NCBI RefSeq assembly: GCF_002929215.1
Contig: NZ_PJII01000009.1
Span: forward strand, 1-64,000
DNA from: Arthrobacter sp. ZGTC412
GTDB lineage: Bacteria > Actinomycetota > Actinomycetes > Actinomycetales > Micrococcaceae
Direction: 5' to 3'
DNA length: 64,000 bases
Both the position numbers and the translations under genes were made by a program. This document shows positions 25,397-33,948 of the stretch, in pieces; position 1 is the stretch's first letter, and each line of letters starts with the position of its first letter. The notes under the pieces are model-generated. The model was not told where the DNA came from and made no database searches. It worked only from the letters and a program-made list of their open reading frames with translations.

Positions 25397-27111
25397 GCCT
25401 GTTCAAGGTCGTGGAAGCCAGCATCAGCCAGCTGAGGGCGGCGCTGGAGGCAGGTGAGGTCACCAGCGAGGAGCTCGTGCGCCTTTACCTGCAGCGGATC
25501 GAGAAGTATGACTCGTCTGGCATCTGCCTGAACGCGCTTGTAGTGATGAACCCGGACGCGCTGGATGACGCAAGGGCGTCGGACGAGCGCCGCGCCGGCG
25601 GAACTGTGCTGGGGCCTCTCGACGGCATTCCCTACACTGCCAAGGACAGCTACCAGGCGCGCGGCCTCACCGTCGCCGCAGGGTCCCCGGCGTTCAAGGA
25701 CCTGGTGGCCCAGAACGACGCCTTCACCATCGAGCGGCTGCGTGCCGGAGGCGCCGTCCTCATCGGCCTTACCAACATGCCCCCAATGGCCAACGGCGGG
25801 ATGCAGCGCGGTGTCTACGGCAGGGCGGAAAGCCCCTACAACGCCGCCTACCTCACGGCAGCCTTCGCTTCCGGATCCTCGAACGGTTCCGGTACGGCCA
25901 CCGCCGCCAGCTTCGCCGCCTTCGGTCTCGCGGAGGAAACGTGGTCCTCCGGCCGGGCGCCGGCGTCGAACAACGCCCTGTGCGCCTACACCCCTTCACG
26001 CGGTGTGATCTCCGTCCGCGGCAACTGGCCGCTGGTCCCCACCATGGACGTGGTGGTTCCCCACACCCGCACCATGGACGATCTTTTGGAGGTCCTGGAC
26101 GTCGTGGTGGCGGACGACGCCGAGACCCGCGGGGACTTCTGGCGGGTACAGCCCTGGGTCCCGCTCCCCAAGGCATCCGAGGTTCGCCCGGACTCATACC
26201 TGGAGCTGGCGGTCCCGGACCGGGCCGCAGCGGAGCGCGTCCTGACCGGCAAGCGCATCGGAATCCCCCGGATGTACATCAATTCAGACCCGGACGCCGG
26301 CACCGCACCGGCTCCCGGCATCGGCGGCCCCACTGGCCAGCGGATTGACACCCGGGCCTCCATCATCGACTTGTGGGGCGCGGCGCGCCATGATCTGGAA
26401 GCCGCGGGCGCCGAGGTCATCGAGGTGGACTTCCCTGTGGTCTCGAACTACGAGGGGGATCGCCCCGGCGCCCCCACCATCGCCACCCGCGGCCTGGTGT
26501 CCCCGGACTACCTGCGCCGCGAAATCGTGGACCTCTCCGCCTGGGCATGGAACGACTTCCTCGACGCCAATGCGGACCCGCACCTCAACCGCCTTGCCGA
26601 CGTCGACGGTGCCGCGATCTTCCCGGCACCGGACGGATCCCTGCCGGACCGCTATCACGGCTTCGACGACGACATCAGCGACTACCCCTCCTGGATCCGG
26701 AAAAACGGTGCGCCGTCCCTGACGGATATCCCCCACCTCCGGGAAGGGCTTACCGGACTTGAGGAAACCCGCCGGATCGACCTGGAAGAGTGGATGGACG
26801 GGCTTGGCATCGACGCCGTCGTGTTCCCCGCGGTTGCGGACGTCGCGCCCGCGGACGCCGACCGGAACGAGGCCTCCGCGGACTTGGCCTGGCGCAATGG
26901 GGTGTGGGTGGCGAACGGGAACCTGGTTCCCCGGCACTTGGGCATCCCTACCGTAACGGTTCCCATGGGCATGGCCGAAGACATCGGCATGCCGGTGGGC
27001 CTCACCATCGCCGGCAGGGCCTACAGCGACACGGAGCTGCTGCACCTGGCTGCCGCCTTCGAAGCCACCGGCAGCCGCCGGCTCCCTCCGCCGCGCACCA
27101 CTTCCCACTAA
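25393..27111 (+). CDS. Amidase-signature hydrolase, candidate N-carbamoylputrescine amidase
   Basis: The GTG at 25393 overlaps the aguA stop and gives 572 residues starting MSLFKVVEASISQLRAAL. The amidase-signature triad can be placed: the lysine in YTAKDSYQA, the cis-serine and nucleophilic serine in the region FASGSSNGSGTATAASFAAF and EETWSSGRAPAS. Most family members read GGSSGGS here, so the GSSNGSG form is a small departure. Family members split aliphatic amides, glutamyl-tRNA, allophanate and carbamoyl compounds. The classical N-carbamoylputrescine amidase AguB is a nitrilase homologue; none is here, so this enzyme could be a non-homologous replacement. That is inference from coupling to aguA. 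Confidence 0.85.
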   Translation: MSLFKVVEASISQLRAALEAGEVTSEELVRLYLQRIEKYDSSGICLNALVVMNPDALDDARASDERRAGGTVLGPLDGIPYTAKDSYQARGLTVAAGSPAFKDLVAQNDAFTIERLRAGGAVLIGLTNMPPMANGGMQRGVYGRAESPYNAAYLTAAFASGSSNGSGTATAASFAAFGLAEETWSSGRAPASNNALCAYTPSRGVISVRGNWPLVPTMDVVVPHTRTMDDLLEVLDVVVADDAETRGDFWRVQPWVPLPKASEVRPDSYLELAVPDRAAAERVLTGKRIGIPRMYINSDPDAGTAPAPGIGGPTGQRIDTRASIIDLWGAARHDLEAAGAEVIEVDFPVVSNYEGDRPGAPTIATRGLVSPDYLRREIVDLSAWAWNDFLDANADPHLNRLADVDGAAIFPAPDGSLPDRYHGFDDDISDYPSWIRKNGAPSLTDIPHLREGLTGLEETRRIDLEEWMDGLGIDAVVFPAVADVAPADADRNEASADLAWRNGVWVANGNLVPRHLGIPTVTVPMGMAEDIGMPVGLTIAGRAYSDTELLHLAAAFEATGSRRLPPPRTTSH

Positions 27112-27196
27112 TAGAAAAACCGCAAGCCCTACGCTGGACCGCTGGGCGCGGGTAACAAATCGTCACTATTTCAGAAGCAAAATTGGAAGGGGCGCA

Positions 27197-27433
27197 ATGC
27201 CGCCGGAAACGCGCAACGGGACCCATCATGAAGCTCGGGACATCACCGCGCTTCTGGGACAGAGGGTACAGGTCACGGAATCAGGAGTCGTTATCCGCGA
27301 GGGCAAGGTTGAAGCCATTACGGAAGCAGGCGACCTGCTCTGGATTTGCGCATCGGGGTGCGATCGCCGAGCGATATACGGCCCCGCCCTCGGTCACCGG
27401 GTCTTTCCGCTCCCGGACGCGGCTGTGTCATAG
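27197..27433 (+). CDS. Small conserved-looking protein, paralogue of the one at 50725
   Basis: 78 residues with GGAAGGGG upstream of the ATG. The core ITALLGQRVQVTE, GKVEAITEAGDLLWICASG and DRRAIYG aligns without gaps of note to the 97-residue ORF at 50725-51018 (GQLVVVREEF, GRVDTVTEDGDVLWLHLEG, GRRLFTG). Both look like a small beta-barrel of the SH3 kind. I know no function. It stands alone, after the polyamine operon and before a TetR gene. Confidence 0.6.
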   Translation: MPPETRNGTHHEARDITALLGQRVQVTESGVVIREGKVEAITEAGDLLWICASGCDRRAIYGPALGHRVFPLPDAAVS

Positions 27434-27628
27434 CCGGGTTCACACTTGTCAGCTCTCCAAGGAGCGGCGCTCGAGGCCCCCAAATACCGACGAAGCCACC
27501 AAGCAACGGTCAATTGAGCTTCAGGTATAGTCCTTCGAACAATGGCCGCCACTTAGAGTTCGAGTCTGTTGAAGAGGTCAAGTCTCCGCCCGCAACAGGC
27601 CTGCAAGGACAAAGAGAAAGGGCAGGCG

Positions 27629-28351
27629 ATGCCCGCACCATCAACCCACCCGGAGTCCGCCTCCCATGACGAGACCCGGTCAAGACGCGTCGGCCGCCCC
27701 TCTACAGCCGTGCTGGACAAGGATCGGACCACGAGGGCGGCCCTTGAGTTGATCAACCGCAGGGGATACAGCGGCTTCACCATGACAGCACTGGCAAAAC
27801 TGCTCAACGTTGCGCCATCGGCCCTTTATAACCACGTGGCGGCGAAACGGGATGTCCTGTTATTGGTGCAGGACCACCTGATGGCTCAAGTGGATATCTC
27901 CAGATTTGACATTACTGCGTGGGACAATGCTGTCCGAATCTGGGCCTGGAGTTACAGGGACGTTTTTGCGCAGCACACTCCACTGATTCCGGTGATCGCC
28001 GTCCTGCCGGTGACGGATGCCCCGCATACTCTCGCCATGTATGAGGTGGTCAGTAAAGCGTTTCTTCATGCCGGATTCCCGCAGGAGCGGATCGTTTCTG
28101 CGATCGTAGCGTTGGAATCCTTCATCTTCGGGTCCGCCTACGATGTCACTGCACCCCCAGACATATTTGAGCCCGGTTCAATGGCCGATACCAATCCAAG
28201 CTTCGCTGCAGCGGTCAGCAGCTCAGCAGAACATGAATCTCGCGGCCGAGCCGATGACGCATTCTCGCTCGGTCTCGGAGCCCTAATCTCAGCCATCGGG
28301 AATTGGCAGGGCAGCAGGCGGAATCCACTAGAGACAGTGGGGCGCGGATGA
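27629..28351 (+). CDS. TetR-family regulator with TetR_C_1-like ligand domain
   Basis: The ATG at 27629 is chosen because GAGAAAGGG precedes it at good distance; the frame is open further upstream. 240 residues: an N-terminal disordered stretch, helix-turn-helix at ~32-78 (DRTTRAALELINRRGYSGFT, then LAKLLNVAPSALYNHVAAKR), and a C-terminal domain like that of TetR itself, containing WAWSYRDVFAQHTPLIPVIAV. It is followed by a fossil of another TetR gene and a hairpin. It is one of two candidates for the factor that binds the three AAATGAA dyads. Confidence 0.85.
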   Translation: MPAPSTHPESASHDETRSRRVGRPSTAVLDKDRTTRAALELINRRGYSGFTMTALAKLLNVAPSALYNHVAAKRDVLLLVQDHLMAQVDISRFDITAWDNAVRIWAWSYRDVFAQHTPLIPVIAVLPVTDAPHTLAMYEVVSKAFLHAGFPQERIVSAIVALESFIFGSAYDVTAPPDIFEPGSMADTNPSFAAAVSSSAEHESRGRADDAFSLGLGALISAIGNWQGSRRNPLETVGRG

Positions 28352-28390
28352 TGGCATTTACGGACAGCAGCGGGGACGGCCGACGCGGAA
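28320..28390 (-). pseudogene. Fossil of a TetR gene 5' end
   Basis: Read on the minus strand this gives RRPSPLLSVNAIIRAPLSLVDS, which matches the first residues of the TetR protein encoded at 31488-32114 (PRPRSPLLSVDAIVSAALSLVD). The DNA also aligns over about 68 bases. The rest of that gene is absent here, so it is a remnant of a duplication or rearrangement. Confidence 0.6.
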
Positions 28391-28397
28391 CAACGTT

Positions 28398-28447
28398 TGG
28401 ACCAGGCGGCGCCGGCTCTGTCCAGGGCGGGCTTTCCGCCTGGTCCA
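28398..28447. terminator. Long hairpin between convergent genes
   Basis: TGGACCAGGCGG (28398-28409) and CCGCCTGGTCCA (28436-28447) are perfect 12-bp arms around 26 bases. It sits between the TetR gene and the convergent amidohydrolase and could end transcription from both sides. Confidence 0.55.
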
Positions 28448-28477
28448 CACGAAACCATGGGGCGGGAATGCCATGCT

Positions 28478-30178
28478 TCAGGCGGGCTGGCTGAGGGCGT
28501 GCCCGCCTTGGAAGGGGGCAGCTGTGGTGGTGCCGGCGTGGAAGGCCACTTTGCCCCCAACGACGGTCATGCGGGCCTTGTTTGCCAGTAGTTGTGCAGG
28601 CTCGGCGGCCAGCGGGTTGCTGTCCAGGACAGTGAAGTCTGCCAGGTAGCCGGCCGCGATGCGGCCCTGCCGGTCCTCGGCCCGGCAGGAGAACGCGGCG
28701 TCACGGGTCGCATGCCCGAGCGCGTCAGCGAGGTTTAGGGCGTACCCGGGCAGGTTGGCTTCAAGGGTGGGGTTCAGGGCGGAGAGCCGGGTTGATGCGA
28801 CATACAAGTTGGGCAAGGGCTGGTGGGGGGCGGTGGGCGCGTCGGTACTGAGGGCCAAAGTTGCGCCGGCGTCGGTGAATTCGGTCCAAGGGTATGCCCT
28901 TTCAATGCGGTGGTCGCCGAGCATGCTTTGCCAGTTCTCCTGGATGGCAGGATCGGCGTGGACAGGCTGCATTGAAGCCACGACGCCGAGCGCTGCAAGG
29001 CGCTTGACGTTGGCTTCGGTCACCGTTTCGAGGTGTTCGATGCGATGCCTGCGGTCTCTTGGGCCGTTGCGGCGGCCGGCCTCCTCCAGGGCGTCCAGGG
29101 CTATGTCGGAGGCCTCGTCGCCGATGGCGTGCAGTGCTATCTGGAGCCCGGCTGCGTCGGCGGCCGCTACGACGGGGGTCAGGGATTCGCGGTCCCAGAT
29201 GGGTTCGCACGAGCTGCCGTCGGCGTAGGGCTCCTTCATGGCGGCTGTGCAGCTGTCAATGACACCGTCAACGACCAATTTGATTCCACAGATCTGCAGC
29301 CAGTCGCTGTTCAGCTCGGTGGCCAGAGCGGCGGCTTTATGCACTTGGGCGACGTTCGCGGCCTCGGATTCGTGGCGGGACACCAGGATGTGCCCCTTGA
29401 CCCTGATCGGGAGTGTGTTGTTGTGCCGTGCCAGGGCACGGCGGAAGGCTGCGAGGTCATCGTCCTGGACCGCCATGTCCACAGCTCCTGTGACGCCGAC
29501 GGCGAGGTAGTTGGTGAAGGCCTCCTCCAGCTGGGCATCCCGGTCCTTGTCGCTGGTGTAGGCGGCGAGGGCAGGCCAGACGATCTGCTGTGTTGCGGTC
29601 TCATACAGCATGCCGTCGGCTTTCCCGGTTAGCGGGTTCCGGCCGATGCGCCCGCCGATCGGGTCGGGGGTGTTGTCATCAATTCCCAGTTCCGCCAGGG
29701 CGGCGCTGTTTACCCATACCGAGTGCAGGTCGTTGGCATCCAGGTAAACGGGCCGGTCAGGTACTGCTTCGTCCAGCAATTCCTTGGTGGGTTGTTTTTC
29801 GTCCAGTGAACTGTAGAGCCATCCGGCGCCCAGGATTCGTTGCGCGGCGGTGCTGTCGGCGGCCTCCCGAAGGCAGCGCTGAAGATCAGCAAGGTTGGAT
29901 GCCTCGCGCAGCGGGACCTTTTGCAAGGCCTGTCCCATCATTAAAAGGTGTGTGTGGGCGTCGATGAACCCGGGAAGGACAAAGCCGCCACCGAGATCCA
30001 CTTCAGTCGCACTCTCTCCTGCGATCTGTCGTGCGTCGGCTTCCTTCCCTACGTGAAGGAAGCGGGACCCTTCGACTACGAAGGCGTCGGCGAGGAAGCC
30101 TTCGGCGGTGAAGACGGTGGCGTTTGTATACAGCGTGCGAGGCAAGGGAGTGCTTTCTTCGGGGGAGGGGCGGGACAT
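28478..30178 (-). CDS. Second YtcJ-like amidohydrolase (family 3)
   Basis: 566 residues. The metal site reads FIDAHTHLLMMG (DAHTH, the canonical form), with LHAIGDEASDIALDA, RIEHLETV and the aspartate in ALSTDAPTAP. It shares the full fold and most motifs with the amidohydrolase at 19235 but is clearly a different member. Its ATG overlaps the stop of the MFS transporter gene upstream by one base (TGATG), so the two are coupled; the MFS protein probably imports its substrate. Likely reaction: hydrolysis of an exocyclic amide or formamide. The operon promoter carries the AAATGAA dyad. Confidence 0.86.
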   Translation of the reverse strand: MSRPSPEESTPLPRTLYTNATVFTAEGFLADAFVVEGSRFLHVGKEADARQIAGESATEVDLGGGFVLPGFIDAHTHLLMMGQALQKVPLREASNLADLQRCLREAADSTAAQRILGAGWLYSSLDEKQPTKELLDEAVPDRPVYLDANDLHSVWVNSAALAELGIDDNTPDPIGGRIGRNPLTGKADGMLYETATQQIVWPALAAYTSDKDRDAQLEEAFTNYLAVGVTGAVDMAVQDDDLAAFRRALARHNNTLPIRVKGHILVSRHESEAANVAQVHKAAALATELNSDWLQICGIKLVVDGVIDSCTAAMKEPYADGSSCEPIWDRESLTPVVAAADAAGLQIALHAIGDEASDIALDALEEAGRRNGPRDRRHRIEHLETVTEANVKRLAALGVVASMQPVHADPAIQENWQSMLGDHRIERAYPWTEFTDAGATLALSTDAPTAPHQPLPNLYVASTRLSALNPTLEANLPGYALNLADALGHATRDAAFSCRAEDRQGRIAAGYLADFTVLDSNPLAAEPAQLLANKARMTVVGGKVAFHAGTTTAAPFQGGHALSQPA

Positions 30179-31395
30179 CAGGCGATCGCCGCCTGGTTGA
30201 TGTCGTGGGAAGGGTCGTTGGCGCTGGCCTTTTCGGTCCGGACCGACAGCCTGGAAATGAGGAGCAGCGGAACCATCAGGACCACTGTCATGCCGGCCAG
30301 GACATAGCCGAGGACGTCGTAGCCGGCGGTGGCCGAGACGAACGTTCCGAAGAAGGGAGCGAACGAAGACCCGACCAGATAGACCCCGAGGACCGGTGCG
30401 GACCAGCGGCCCGCCGCGTCCAGGGCAGCTGCGATGGCCACAATATAGATGAATGCCAGCATGTAGAGGGTGTTCCAGGCGATGATGACGGCCATGTACC
30501 AGCCGGGATCAGTGACGATTCCCGAGAGCATCTTCAGGGCAGCGCCGGCCAGCAGGGCCACCGCCAGCGGTATTGTCCGGCCAAGCCGCCGCCCGGCCAG
30601 GCCCACAAGACCGGAGGCGATCAGTCCGCCTAAGGTCGACAGGCTCAGGACCAGTCCCATTCCGGTTTCATCCAGCTGCGCTTGGTCTGCGCCCATGGTG
30701 GCTGCGACAGCCCACAGTGAGTCTTCGCTCAAGGCCCACAAAGCGAAGCATGCAAGCAACCCGAATCCTGCCAGGGCGGTTGTCCTCGAGGTCTTCTTGG
30801 GCTGGGAGACCGCCGGGATGGCTTGGGTCGAGGGGCGGTCCGGCAGCCAGGCGGTGGTGAACAGGGCGGCCAGGGCCAGGCCCGCCAACAGGCCAAATGC
30901 GCTGCTCATGCCCGCGCCCAGAACAGGGATGACGAAGAGGATAACCGATACGATTGCACGGTTCGTGAATCCGCTGATGCCGGATGCGCGGTCAGGATTG
31001 CGAAGAGCGCCCAGGGCAGCACCGCCAGCCGAAACCGCTCCGCCGGCTCCAAGCCCGCCCAGGAGGACGCCGGCAATGACAACGGGCGCGGACGGGATGA
31101 AGGCAGCAGCGCCGAAGCCCGCCGCGGTCAACACGAGTCCGGCCCGGGCGATAAGGTACCTCCCGTTCCGGGACGCCCACTTCGACGTCAGGAGGCAGGT
31201 GAGCGCACAAGCGAGGAGCGAACCCGTCATGAGTGTCCCCGCTTCAGTATCTGAGAAGCCCGGTTCTCCTGTTAGGGCGACGATCATGACCGGCACCAGT
31301 TTGGCGGTCATGAAGCCCACCACACTGATGCCGAATACCGAGATGGCCCGCGTGGCGGTCAGGGGAACACGCCCTGTTTCGTGGTCCTGGGACAT
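30178..31395 (-). CDS. MFS transporter
   Basis: 405 residues, twelve predicted membrane helices, with AAGGAG seven bases before the ATG. The loop between helices 2 and 3 (LTSKWASRNGRYLIARAG) fits the MFS motif region. The protein resembles the general YbfB/CynX-like group, but I cannot name a substrate. It is transcribed with the amidohydrolase and its promoter has operator site 3 overlapping the region 39-57 bp upstream of the start, so it probably imports a compound processed by the amidohydrolase and by the polyamine enzymes. Confidence 0.88.
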   Translation of the reverse strand: MSQDHETGRVPLTATRAISVFGISVVGFMTAKLVPVMIVALTGEPGFSDTEAGTLMTGSLLACALTCLLTSKWASRNGRYLIARAGLVLTAAGFGAAAFIPSAPVVIAGVLLGGLGAGGAVSAGGAALGALRNPDRASGISGFTNRAIVSVILFVIPVLGAGMSSAFGLLAGLALAALFTTAWLPDRPSTQAIPAVSQPKKTSRTTALAGFGLLACFALWALSEDSLWAVAATMGADQAQLDETGMGLVLSLSTLGGLIASGLVGLAGRRLGRTIPLAVALLAGAALKMLSGIVTDPGWYMAVIIAWNTLYMLAFIYIVAIAAALDAAGRWSAPVLGVYLVGSSFAPFFGTFVSATAGYDVLGYVLAGMTVVLMVPLLLISRLSVRTEKASANDPSHDINQAAIA

Positions 31396-31433
31396 GGACA
31401 GCTCCTTGCTGGGATGGAGTGAAGACCGTCACA

Positions 31434-31452
31434 AAATGAATGGTCTTCATTT
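31434..31452. promoter_or_regulatory. AAATGAA-N5-TTCATTT operator, site 3 (MFS promoter)
   Basis: A perfect 7-bp dyad with spacer TGGTC, 39 bp upstream of the MFS start codon. It is identical in arms and spacing to the two sites 8.7 kb away in front of puo and the APC permease. Confidence 0.78.
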
Positions 31453-31487
31453 ATTATGAGGATGACACCTCGCCAGCACAAGGGTTT

Positions 31488-32114
31488 TTACGAAAGGGTT
31501 TCAGAAACTCTTCCTACGCCTTGACGGAGCCCGGCAAGGAGCACCTCCATTCCAAAGGCGAAGGCAGCATCGGACCGTCTTGCAGGAGGGCCGAGGTTCG
31601 CGATGACCGCGGAAAGCGCGGGAAACTGGCCTGGCGGGGGAGACCAGACGACTTCCGGAGCGGTAAGCTCCAGGGCAGATCCGAGAACGAGGTAGTCCAC
31701 GGTACTGATGGCAGGAACCACCGCGGAAGTTGGCAGGCCAGCCTTCCCCAAAACGATAACCATGTCCTCGTAAATGCCCATTACGGCCAGATCCCGAATT
31801 GTCTGGGTCACCAGGAGCGGCACCAGCCGGGGATGCTCCAGCAGGCCGTCACGGTAACCCTGCGCCAAAGTCCGAAGCGCGTCCTCCCATGAGAGGTCCT
31901 CAATATCGAGAGGCGCCCGACTGGAAAAAACGCGTCCGCGCATGAGCTCGACGATGTGCTCACGGTTCTCGATGTAGTTATAGAGGGCGGACTGACTGAC
32001 CCCCAGCTCCTTACCGATCTTAGGGAAACTGAAGTCTCCATAGGCATCCACCAGTGACAGGGCAGCACTGACAATGGCATCGACGGACAGAAGTGGCGAT
32101 CGCGGGCGCGGCAT
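31488..32114 (-). CDS. TetR-family regulator, candidate regulator of the polyamine block
   Basis: 208 residues, AAGGAG five bases before the ATG. The helix-turn-helix is at ~8-52 (SVDAIVSAALSLVDAYGD, then KIGKELGVSQSALYNYIENR); the C-terminal domain (WEDALRTLAQGYRDGLLEHP, DYLVLGSALELT) is again TetR_C-like, as in the other TetR protein at 27629. The gene ends 93 bp from the MFS start with operator site 3 in between, so the two genes are tandem on the minus strand. It is the closest regulator to any of the three dyads. Its start has a degenerate partial copy at 28320-28390. Confidence 0.86.
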   Translation of the reverse strand: MPRPRSPLLSVDAIVSAALSLVDAYGDFSFPKIGKELGVSQSALYNYIENREHIVELMRGRVFSSRAPLDIEDLSWEDALRTLAQGYRDGLLEHPRLVPLLVTQTIRDLAVMGIYEDMVIVLGKAGLPTSAVVPAISTVDYLVLGSALELTAPEVVWSPPPGQFPALSAVIANLGPPARRSDAAFAFGMEVLLAGLRQGVGRVSETLS

Positions 32115-32210
32115 GGGTCTCCTTGGCAGGATAGGGTCCTTTCAATCTAACTGGCCTTTCCCCTTGCGGATGCCATCAGTAGGATTCCGCTCACGTATCC
32201 ACTGGACTGC

Positions 32211-32717
32211 GTGACCTCTCGACATAAGCGTGCTGTTCTACGCCGGCCCGCCTATACCTTCGCGGGCACATATGCGGCTAGCAGAAGTTGGATGTCCTGG
32301 TTTGGCCGGGCGAGTTTTACCACCATGTGGCTCACCTGGCGGTACACCCTTTCTGCCTTCCTCGTACCGTTCATCTTTGTTCTTTCCGGCCCGGGCATAG
32401 GTTTGCTCATGCAAGGTGGAATCGGAACCATCGCGTTGGCACTTGGCGTTTCCCTGCTGGCTGTAGCCGCACTTGCCGTAGCCACGGGAGCCTGGATGTT
32501 TGGCCCAGCGCGGTGGCCCGAGCGGGTACTTTGCGGGCTCGGTTCCCTGCCGCTGGTAACGCTTGACCCGCTTTACATCACCATTGGCATAGCCCTCACT
32601 ACTGTTGGGGTCCTGGTGCATTTGGTCGGGTTGAAAATGCGTCGCAACGGCCATCACAAAGAGTCCAACCATGCCGGATCATCCGCAGCCGCTACCCCGG
32701 GCACGGCTACGAATTAG
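32211..32717 (+). pseudogene. C-terminal fragment of a TRAP transporter fused permease
   Basis: From about 32280 the frame reads a hydrophobic sequence with four membrane helices (SAFLVPFIFVLSGPGIGLLM, then GVSLLAVAALAVATGAWMFG, then the last two), ending in VGLKMRRNG and a polar tail. The pattern YTLSAFLVPFIFV and ARWPERVLCGLGSLPLVTLDP is that of the last ~130 residues of the large fused DctQM-type TRAP permeases (DUF3394 end), which exceed 600 residues. The upstream part is missing and the first ~25 residues do not fit. No TAXI binding protein is near. It may still be translated, but it cannot make a transporter. Confidence 0.65.
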
Positions 32718-32741
32718 GAGGGTCTTCGGCACCCATGTCCC

Positions 32742-32767
32742 CCTATGCCTACTGCAGAGTGCATAGG
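32742..32767. repeat. Inverted repeat upstream of the LacI gene
   Basis: CCTATGC and GCATAGG are perfect 7-bp arms 12 bases apart. It may end transcription of the TRAP fragment or serve as an operator for the LacI gene that starts at 32854. Confidence 0.4.
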
Positions 32768-32853
32768 ACGCCATTCCACGGACCGGGATAGGGCACAACG
32801 CCTTTGCCGATGTTGGACTGTTGACCTCACAGAAAGCTGCTTGGTAGGAAGGT

Positions 32854-33948
32854 GTGAAAAACTGGGTACCTGATCATTTGAGGGAGTATCGAGAGAACGT
32901 GCCACCACACAGCGTTGCCGAAGCCTCAGCGGATTCTGCCCCCAGCATGAATGACGTTGCCCGGGTGGCCGGGGTCTCCTTAGGCACTGTTTCGAATGTG
33001 CTGAATAAGCCAGAAATCGTGTCTGAGAAGACCCGGCTCAGGGTGCAGGCTGCCATCGACGAGCTCGGTTTTGTCCGTAACTCTGCGGCACGATCGCTGG
33101 CGGCCGGAAGCAGCAGGACCATCGGGTTGGTACTGACCGATGTGGGCAACTCCCTCTTCGTCGACATTGCCCGCGGTGCTGAGAGCGCTGCCACTGAACG
33201 CGGCCACTCCCTCCTACTGGCGAACAGCGATGTGGATTTCCAGAAGCAGGAGGGCTATCTCGACATCTTTGATGAGGCACGGGTGGCCGGCATCATCCTT
33301 GCCCCTTTGGATGCAGGGTTGGGAGGAGTGGACCGTGTGCGCCGCCATGGCCGCAACATCGTCCTGGTGAACTACGCCGGCGGGCGGACGGACTGCTGCA
33401 GCGTTCTTGTGGATGAGGAACACGGGGGCTACCTCGCGGCCCGCCACCTCATCGGCCTTGGCCGCCGTCGGCTCGTATTCGCCGGAGGCCCGGATGACCT
33501 GCATGCTGTGAACGACCGCCGCAAGGGCGCCATGCGCGCCGCCTCTGAAACCAGGGGAATGGTATCGCTCGAGGTGATCATGGGCAGGAGCCTTAACAGC
33601 CCGGAGGGCCGCCGGATCGCGGGTGACCTTGCCAGCCGTGGCCGGAGCAGGATGCCTGATGGCATCATCGCGCCCTCGGACCAGTTGGCTGCGGGCATGA
33701 TCCATGAACTCACAGGGACTTATGGCCTGAAGGTTCCCCAGGACATCGCGGTGATTGGCTACGACAACAACCAATTCGCCACCGAAGGCGCCATCCCCAT
33801 GTCCACCGTGGGCCAGCCGGGACACGAGATGGGCCGGGTGGCCACTAGCCTCCTGTTGGAGGAAGTGAACCAGCCCGGCCAACACGTGCACCGCACCCTG
33901 ATGCTGGAGCCGACACTGTTTGCCCGCGCCAGCACGCTGGGACGCTAA
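32854..33948 (+). CDS. LacI-family regulator of the rhamnoside operon
   Basis: 364 residues from the GTG at 32854; a GTG at 32899 is also possible, since conservation begins only at residue ~31. The LacI head is MNDVARVAGVSLGTVSNVLN with hinge NSAARSLAAGSSRTIG; the effector domain contains VIGYDNNQFATEGAIPMSTV. It is convergent with the alpha-L-rhamnosidase gene, and the two stop codons overlap. Two operator-like dyads of the TTGAARCGY type precede the ABC operon on the other side of the cluster and are the natural targets. Inducer by context: L-rhamnose or a rhamnoside. Confidence 0.9.
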   Translation: MKNWVPDHLREYRENVPPHSVAEASADSAPSMNDVARVAGVSLGTVSNVLNKPEIVSEKTRLRVQAAIDELGFVRNSAARSLAAGSSRTIGLVLTDVGNSLFVDIARGAESAATERGHSLLLANSDVDFQKQEGYLDIFDEARVAGIILAPLDAGLGGVDRVRRHGRNIVLVNYAGGRTDCCSVLVDEEHGGYLAARHLIGLGRRRLVFAGGPDDLHAVNDRRKGAMRAASETRGMVSLEVIMGRSLNSPEGRRIAGDLASRGRSRMPDGIIAPSDQLAAGMIHELTGTYGLKVPQDIAVIGYDNNQFATEGAIPMSTVGQPGHEMGRVATSLLLEEVNQPGQHVHRTLMLEPTLFARASTLGR

